Shown: one piece after another, positions 16,030 through 20,347 of the stretch
Layout of the letters: every line of letters starts with the position of its first letter
Position numbering within the stretch: position 1 is the first letter of the stretch
NCBI GenBank assembly: GCA_002493835.1
Contig: DLAA01000091.1
Span: 15,455 to 35,801, forward strand
DNA: 20,347 nucleotides
Reading direction: 5' to 3'
From: Lachnospiraceae bacterium UBA7060
GTDB lineage: Bacteria > Bacillota > Clostridia > Lachnospirales > Lachnospiraceae
Notes under the pieces: generated by a model
Told to the model about the DNA's origin: nothing
The model's input: the letters and a program-made list of their open reading frames with translations, nothing else
The model's database searches: none
Position numbers and translations under genes: made by a program

Positions 16030-16297
16030 AAGGAGACTCACCCTGAGGGAAGCGACAGGAATACGGCGTCACCGACTGAGAGCGCTGTTTGTGAAAGACA
16101 GGGAAGGGAACACTCTGGAGCAGACCGTCTGAACCTTGCAGGATATGTGAGCTAGGGCGGTACGTTACACGCGTTAAGTGTTTTGAGAGGATAAGGCGCG
16201 CTGTTTGATTGGCAGCGGCGGCTTGTCAATGCGGGTGGTACCGCGGATCATGAAAAGAATCCGTCCCGGAATGCAGAAATGTGTTCCGGGACGTTTT
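16030..16297 (+). ncRNA. T-box riboswitch (tRNA-sensing leader) upstream of aspS
   Basis: The diagnostic T-box sequence GGGTGGTACCGCGG is at 16233-16246, where it pairs with the tRNA acceptor end in the antiterminator. Upstream, CTCAC (16037-16041) and GTGAG (16146-16150) close a long Stem I; within it GAGAG (16078-16082) and the following UUUGUGAAAG region match the AG-bulge and distal-loop motifs. A terminator follows directly. Uncharged tRNA binding would stabilise the antiterminator and turn on aspS-gatCAB. I could not fix the specifier codon: GAC (Asp) at 16123-16125 and AAC (Asn) at 16132-16134 are candidates. T-box identity is firm, the amino acid is not. Confidence 0.9.
16262..16297 (+). 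terminator. T-box regulatory terminator
   Basis: CGTCCCGGAA (16262-16271) pairs perfectly with TTCCGGGACG (16284-16293), loop of 12 nt, followed by TTTT (16294-16297). Its position just after the T-box sequence is the standard competitor of the antiterminator. Confidence 0.9.
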
Positions 16298-16301
16298 GCG
16301 C

Positions 16302-16336
16302 GCATAAGCAGAGTCAGAAGGCGGTTCAGACAGGAC
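16302..16336 (+). repeat. 35-bp direct repeat, left copy
   Basis: Identical over 35 bp to 16423-16457 (offset 121 bp). It begins GCATAAGCAGAGTC and ends CAGACAGGAC. It starts 5 nt after the T-box terminator's U-run. Confidence 0.95.
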
Positions 16337-16422
16337 GCATGCTTGCATGCAGGACTGTCAGAAACGACTTATGACGAACAACGCGAACGAGAAATGCGAA
16401 GCATTTCGAGTCTGCTTATGCG
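16337..16422. repeat. Palindrome-rich 86-bp core between the 35-bp repeats
   Basis: It contains GCATGC-TT-GCATGC (16337-16350), flanked by GACAG (16329-16333) and CTGTC (16355-16359), then GAAATGC-GAA-GCATTTC (16391-16407), and TCTGCTTATGC (16411-16421) that pairs perfectly with the first 11 nt of either 35-bp copy. No coding frame is supported. It looks like a REP/MITE-like intergenic element or a local duplication; without a genome search I cannot say which. Confidence 0.6.
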
Positions 16423-16457
16423 GCATAAGCAGAGTCAGAAGGCGGTTCAGACAGGAC
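16423..16457 (+). repeat. 35-bp direct repeat, right copy
   Basis: Exact second copy of 16302-16336. Its first 11 nt form an 11-bp hairpin with 16411-16421. It ends 30 nt before the aspS start, just upstream of the ribosome binding site. Confidence 0.95.
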
Positions 16458-16487
16458 ACGACATCTATAGAAAGGTGGTAAAAGACC

Positions 16488-18239
16488 ATGACAATCAAAA
16501 ACAAGTACAGAGACGTTAGCTTGAAAGAAATAAACGAGCGTGATATCGGGAAGGAACTGCGCGTGGCGGGCTGGATCGAAAATATCAGAGATCACGGCGG
16601 TGTGTCCTTCGTAGATCTTCGGGATATGTACGGAGTGCTGCAGGTGGTGATGAGGGATACCTCTCTTTTGGATGGTCTTTCCAAGGAAATGAGTGTTTCC
16701 ATCGAGGGTTTGATCGAGAAGAGAGATGAGGAGACTTACAACCCCAGGATTCCCACGGGAACCATCGAGATGGAGGCTCACAAGGTGGATGTGCTGGGCA
16801 GAGTTTACAAGCAGCTTCCCTTTGAAATTATGACTTCCAGGGAGACCAGGGAGGATGTGCGCCTGAAATACCGATATCTCGACCTGCGCAATCAAAAAGT
16901 GAAGGACAATATCATTTTCCGCTCGCAGGTGATTGCTTATCTGCGGGAAAAGATGACGGAGCTGGGCTTTTTGGAGATCCAGACGCCGATCCTGTGCGCT
17001 TCCTCCCCAGAGGGTGCCAGAGATTATATTGTGCCCTCCAGAAAATATAAAGGGAAATTTTATGCACTGCCTCAGGCACCACAGCAGTTTAAGCAACTTT
17101 TGATGGTGTCGGGTTTTGACAAATATTTTCAGATAGCCCCCTGCTTTAGGGATGAGGATGCCAGGGCGGACCGCTCCCCAGGCGAATTCTATCAGTTGGA
17201 CTTTGAGATGAGCTTTGCCACACAGGAGGATGTATTCCAGGTGGGAGAGGAGGTGCTCTCAGCCACTTTTGAAAAATTTGCGCCAGAGGGATATACAGTG
17301 ACGAAGGCGCCCTATCCGGTTATCAGTTATAAACAGGCCATGCTGGAATTTGGCACGGACAAGCCGGATTTGAGGAACCCACTGCGAATCGTTGACTTGA
17401 CTGACTTTTTCCAGTCTTGTACTTTTAAGCCCTTTCAGGGCAGGACAGTACGTGCTATCAAAGTTCATGCACAGATGTCCAAGGGCTTTCATGAAAAGCT
17501 GTTGAAATTTGCCACAGATATGGGGATGGGCGGCCTGGGCTATCTGGAAGTGGCAGAGGACTTGAGCTATAAGGGCCCTATCGACAAGTTTATACCCGAT
17601 GAGAAGAAGGGAGAGCTTCGAGCCCTGGCCCAGCTTGCTGTGGGAGATACGATCTTCTTTATCGCGGATAAAGAGGAGCGGGCGGCTTACTATGCAGGAC
17701 AGATACGTATGGAACTGGGACAAAAGCTTGACTTGATAGAGAAAAACGCTTATCGTTTCTGTTATATCAATGACTTCCCTATGTTTGAGCGGGATCCGGA
17801 AACGAAGCAGATCGGCTTTACCCATAATCCTTTTTCCATGCCCCAGGGTGGTTTGGAGGCGCTGAATACGATGGATCCGCTTGAGGTGCTGGCTTATCAG
17901 TACGATATTGTCTGCAATGGCGTGGAGCTCTCCTCCGGTGCGGTGCGCAACCATGATATGGAAATTATGGAGAAGGCCTTCTCCATCGCGGGTTATGACG
18001 AAGAGACATTGAAGACGAAGTTCGGCGCTCTGTACAACGCGTTTCAGTTCGGCGCACCGCCGCACGCAGGTATGGCGCCAGGCGTGGACCGTATGATTAT
18101 GCTTCTTAGAAACGAAGAAAATATCAGGGAGGTTATCGCATTTCCTATGAGCGGTTCCGCGCAGGATCTGATGTGCGGCGCGCCGGGGGATGTGACGGAA
18201 CAGCAGCTTCGAGAAGTGCATATTAAGGTGAGGGCGTAA
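16488..18239 (+). CDS. aspS: Aspartyl-tRNA synthetase, bacterial type
   Basis: The protein has 583 aa, the bacterial length. Residues about 1-105 form the OB-fold anticodon-binding domain (VAGWIENIRDHGGVSFVDLRD). The class II catalytic core has FRDEDARADR (motif 2) and the motif 3 segment GMAPGVDRMIML; the region about 290-410 between them is the bacterial GAD insertion. It charges tRNA(Asp); with gatCAB downstream it may also misacylate tRNA(Asn) (non-discriminating form), but I cannot tell from sequence alone. ATG 16488 follows AAAGGTGG (16471-16478) by 9 nt. Expression depends on the upstream T-box. gatC starts 14 nt after the stop. The assignment is firm. Confidence 0.96.
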   Translation: MTIKNKYRDVSLKEINERDIGKELRVAGWIENIRDHGGVSFVDLRDMYGVLQVVMRDTSLLDGLSKEMSVSIEGLIEKRDEETYNPRIPTGTIEMEAHKVDVLGRVYKQLPFEIMTSRETREDVRLKYRYLDLRNQKVKDNIIFRSQVIAYLREKMTELGFLEIQTPILCASSPEGARDYIVPSRKYKGKFYALPQAPQQFKQLLMVSGFDKYFQIAPCFRDEDARADRSPGEFYQLDFEMSFATQEDVFQVGEEVLSATFEKFAPEGYTVTKAPYPVISYKQAMLEFGTDKPDLRNPLRIVDLTDFFQSCTFKPFQGRTVRAIKVHAQMSKGFHEKLLKFATDMGMGGLGYLEVAEDLSYKGPIDKFIPDEKKGELRALAQLAVGDTIFFIADKEERAAYYAGQIRMELGQKLDLIEKNAYRFCYINDFPMFERDPETKQIGFTHNPFSMPQGGLEALNTMDPLEVLAYQYDIVCNGVELSSGAVRNHDMEIMEKAFSIAGYDEETLKTKFGALYNAFQFGAPPHAGMAPGVDRMIMLLRNEENIREVIAFPMSGSAQDLMCGAPGDVTEQQLREVHIKVRA

Positions 18240-18253
18240 GAGAGGAAAAGTTC

Positions 18254-18547
18254 ATGGCAAATAGGATAAGTGACGAGACAATAGAATATGTAGGGATTCT
18301 TGCGAAGCTGGAGCTGTCCGGTGAGGAGAAGGAACAGGCCAAGCTGGATATGGGCAGGATGCTTGACTATATCGATAAGCTGGCGGAGTTGGACACCACA
18401 GATGTAGAGCCCATGTCCCATGTGTTTCCGGTAGAGAATGTGTTCCGGGAGGATGTGGTAACGAACGGGGATGAAAGAGAACGACTGTTATCTAATGCGC
18501 CGCAGGAGAAGGATGGAATGTTTGTGGTACCGCGGACGTTCGAATAA
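18254..18547 (+). CDS. gatC: Aspartyl/glutamyl-tRNA amidotransferase subunit C
   Basis: The protein has 97 aa, the normal GatC size. Features: I-S-D-E-T-I-E-Y-V-G-I-L-A-K-L-E-L-S near the N-terminus, the middle helix L-D-Y-I-D-K-L-A-E-L-D-T, then the conserved V-E-P-M-S-H-V linker and F-R-E-D-V, and the C-terminal F-V-V-P-R-T. GatC wraps between GatA and GatB and stabilises the transamidosome. A GAGGAAAAG site lies just before ATG 18254. It sits between aspS and gatA, 14 nt and 51 nt away, in the usual order. Confidence 0.95.
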   Translation: MANRISDETIEYVGILAKLELSGEEKEQAKLDMGRMLDYIDKLAELDTTDVEPMSHVFPVENVFREDVVTNGDERERLLSNAPQEKDGMFVVPRTFE

Positions 18548-18598
18548 CAGCGCGAGAGGTACTATGTCTTACGCATATATGGAAAGGAAAAGTGCTTC

Positions 18599-20041
18599 AT
18601 GAATATAGTAGATATGACCGCGACACGGCTCGCGGAGGCAATACGGGCGGGGAAAACCACTGCCGTGGAAGCTGCGGAGGCTGTGCTTGCGCGGATTGAG
18701 GAAGAGGACAAAAAATATAACTGTTATGTAACGGTGGACAGGGATGGCGCTTTGGCGCAGGCGAAGGCAGTTCAGGGCAGGATTGAGGCTGGGCAGTTAA
18801 TGGGTCCCCTGGCCGGAGTGCCTGTGGCGGTGAAGGACAATATCTGTACAGAAGGACTGCTCACCACTTGTTCTTCGCGTATTTTGTACAATTTTGTGCC
18901 CACCTACACAGCGGAGGCGGTGAAAAATTTACAGAAGGCGGGGGCGGTAATTCTGGGTAAGACCAATATGGACGAGTTCGCTATGGGTTCCACCACGGAG
19001 ACTTCCGCTTATGGGCCGACAAAGAACCCCAGGAATACAGCCCATGTGCCGGGTGGTTCCTCGGGCGGTTCTGCTGCTGCGGTGGCGGCGGGTGAGTGTG
19101 TTTATGCCATCGGTTCTGACACGGGCGGTTCTATCAGACAACCCGCCTCCTACTGCGGTGTGGTGGGGATGAAGCCTACCTATGGTACGGTGTCACGATA
19201 CGGGCTGATCGCCTATGGCTCTTCTCTGGATCAAATCGGCCCGCTGACAAAGGATGTGACGGATTGTGCCGCAGTGTTGGAGGCGTTATCTTCCCACGAC
19301 ACGAAGGACTCCACTTCTGTTTTCAGAAAAGATACCGACTTCACTTCTGCGTTGACAGATGATGTAGAAGGTTTGCGCATCGGTATTCCTAATGACTATC
19401 TGGGAGAGGGACTTGATGATGAAGTGCGCGAGGCCGTGCTGGCGGCGGCTAAAGTGCTGGAGAAAAGGGGCGCGCTGGTGGAGCGTTTTGATTTGAGCCT
19501 GGTGGAATATGCGATTCCGGCCTATTACACCATTGCGGCGGCGGAGGCCAGTTCCAATTTGGAACGGTTTGACGGCATCAAATATGGCTATCGAGCGCAG
19601 GAGTATGCAGGGCTTCACAATATGTACAAGAAATCCCGCTCCGAGGGCTTTGGCGAGGAGGTAAAACGCCGCATTATGCTTGGCTCTTTTGTCTTAAGTT
19701 CCGGCTATTACGACGCCTATTATCTGAAAGCCCTGAAGGTGAAGGCGCTGATCAAAAAGGCATTTAACGACGCTTTTGCGAAGTATGACGTGATTTTAGG
19801 ACCTGTGGCTCCCACCACGGCGCCAAAGCTGGGGGAAAGCCTGGCGGATCCGATTCAGATGTATCTGGGAGATATCTATACCATCGCCGTCAATCTGGCG
19901 GGACTTCCGGGGATCAGCATTCCCTGCGGAGAGGACAGCAAGGGTCTGCCGATTGGATTACAACTGATTGGGGACTGTTTCCAGGAGAAGAAATTGATCC
20001 GGGCAGCATACACTTACGAACTGTGCAGGAACAACTTCTAG
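18599..20041 (+). CDS. gatA: Aspartyl/glutamyl-tRNA amidotransferase subunit A
   Basis: The protein has 480 aa. The amidase-signature Ser-cisSer-Lys triad is complete: K79 in GVPVAVKDN, S154 in PGGSSGGS and S178 in SDTGGSIRQPAS, at the numbering used for Staphylococcus GatA. GatA frees ammonia from glutamine, which is passed through a tunnel to GatB to amidate Asp-tRNA(Asn) or Glu-tRNA(Gln). AAAGGAAAAG precedes ATG 18599; the gap to gatC is 51 nt and to gatB 54 nt. The assignment is firm. Confidence 0.97.
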   Translation: MNIVDMTATRLAEAIRAGKTTAVEAAEAVLARIEEEDKKYNCYVTVDRDGALAQAKAVQGRIEAGQLMGPLAGVPVAVKDNICTEGLLTTCSSRILYNFVPTYTAEAVKNLQKAGAVILGKTNMDEFAMGSTTETSAYGPTKNPRNTAHVPGGSSGGSAAAVAAGECVYAIGSDTGGSIRQPASYCGVVGMKPTYGTVSRYGLIAYGSSLDQIGPLTKDVTDCAAVLEALSSHDTKDSTSVFRKDTDFTSALTDDVEGLRIGIPNDYLGEGLDDEVREAVLAAAKVLEKRGALVERFDLSLVEYAIPAYYTIAAAEASSNLERFDGIKYGYRAQEYAGLHNMYKKSRSEGFGEEVKRRIMLGSFVLSSGYYDAYYLKALKVKALIKKAFNDAFAKYDVILGPVAPTTAPKLGESLADPIQMYLGDIYTIAVNLAGLPGISIPCGEDSKGLPIGLQLIGDCFQEKKLIRAAYTYELCRNNF

Positions 20042-20095
20042 GTTTTACACGGGAGAATGACTGAAAGATGCCATTTTCTGAGAATGGAGGATATC

Positions 20096-20347
20096 ATGTA
20101 TAAAGAATACGAGACAGTGATCGGTTTGGAGGTGCATGTGGAACTGGCCACAAAGACAAAAATTTTCTGCGGCTGTTCTACTGCTTTTGGGGCAGCGCCT
20201 AACACCCAGACCTGCCCGGTTTGCACGGGTATGCCGGGCTCACTGCCAGTTTTGAATAGACAGGTTTTGGAGTATGCCATAGCGGTGGGGCTGGCGACAA
20301 ACTGTGATATCACCCGCTATGCAAAATTTGACAGAAAAAATTATTTT
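20096..20347 (+). CDS. gatB: Aspartyl/glutamyl-tRNA amidotransferase subunit B (3' end outside window)
   Basis: The first 84 codons are visible and open to the right edge. M-Y-K-E-Y-E-T-V-I-G-L-E-V-H-V-E-L is the conserved GatB start. F-C-G-C and T-C-P-V-C form the zinc-binding cysteine set, and F-D-R-K-N-Y-F at the edge belongs to the ATP/phosphotransfer region. GatB phosphorylates the side-chain carboxylate of the mischarged tRNA and amidates it. GGAGG (20086-20090) is 5 nt before ATG 20096; an in-frame ATG at 20084 lacks its own site. Confidence 0.96.
   Translation, partial: MYKEYETVIGLEVHVELATKTKIFCGCSTAFGAAPNTQTCPVCTGMPGSLPVLNRQVLEYAIAVGLATNCDITRYAKFDRKNYF

Noticed and set aside
16205..16519. 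104-codon plus-strand frame across the T-box and repeat block
   Set aside because: It covers the T-box sequence, terminator and repeats and runs out of frame into aspS; RNA structure explains the region better.
17259..18221. Long minus-strand frame (320 codons) opposite aspS
   Set aside because: It lies wholly inside the firm aspS gene, has no recognisable motif and no ribosome site; it is a shadow of codon bias.
1..20347. Search for CRISPR arrays, transposases, integrases, tRNA genes and toxin-antitoxin pairs
   Set aside because: No regular spacer repeats, no recombinase or transposase motifs and no tRNA cloverleaf were seen; the only exact long repeat is the 35-mer pair.

Overview
The window looks like chromosomal core-metabolism DNA from a Clostridia-class Firmicute, most probably Lachnospiraceae. 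This rests on several points: strong purine-rich ribosome binding sites, a tRNA-sensing T-box leader, lysine/DAP synthesis through DapL, glnA followed by an ANTAR-domain protein, and an indirect aminoacylation operon aspS-gatCAB. The species cannot be named from sequence alone. I see no phage, transposase, integrase, CRISPR array, tRNA or rRNA.

Region 1 (1-5810, plus strand) holds the 3' part of a family 2 glycosyltransferase with a TPR-like tail, a histidinol-phosphate aminotransferase (hisC), a small membrane protein of the COG2426 type, and a large exported or membrane-anchored multidomain beta-N-acetylhexosaminidase-like protein (GH20). Region 2 (5810-6300) holds two back-to-back hairpins and a 58-codon minus-strand gene (5890-6066) with its own promoter and ribosome binding site. 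Region 3 (6295-10864) holds a SAM methyltransferase one base upstream of hslO (Hsp33), an AT-rich spacer with a near-identical repeated 21-mer, glutamine-dependent NAD synthetase (nadE), and a convergent minus-strand membrane-anchored protein whose 3' end overlaps nadE by 14 bp.

Region 4 (10954-15939, plus strand) starts with a good promoter and a structured leader. It then runs glnA, an ANTAR regulator with a degenerate receiver domain, dapF and dapL (the last two steps to meso-diaminopimelate), and a histidine phosphatase. Region 5 (15966-20347) starts with a promoter, a T-box riboswitch with its terminator, and an unusual 156-bp block flanked by exact 35-bp direct repeats. It continues with aspS, gatC, gatA and the 5' end of gatB, which together make Asp-tRNA and amidate mischarged Asp-tRNA(Asn)/Glu-tRNA(Gln).

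Nothing here is a clear new defence or mobile system. The points most worth following are the repeat block between the T-box and aspS, the 58-aa gene, the glnA leader plus phosphoacceptor-less ANTAR protein, the substitution at the feedback-inhibition arginine of glutamine synthetase, and the degenerate FMN-binding-like anchored protein.
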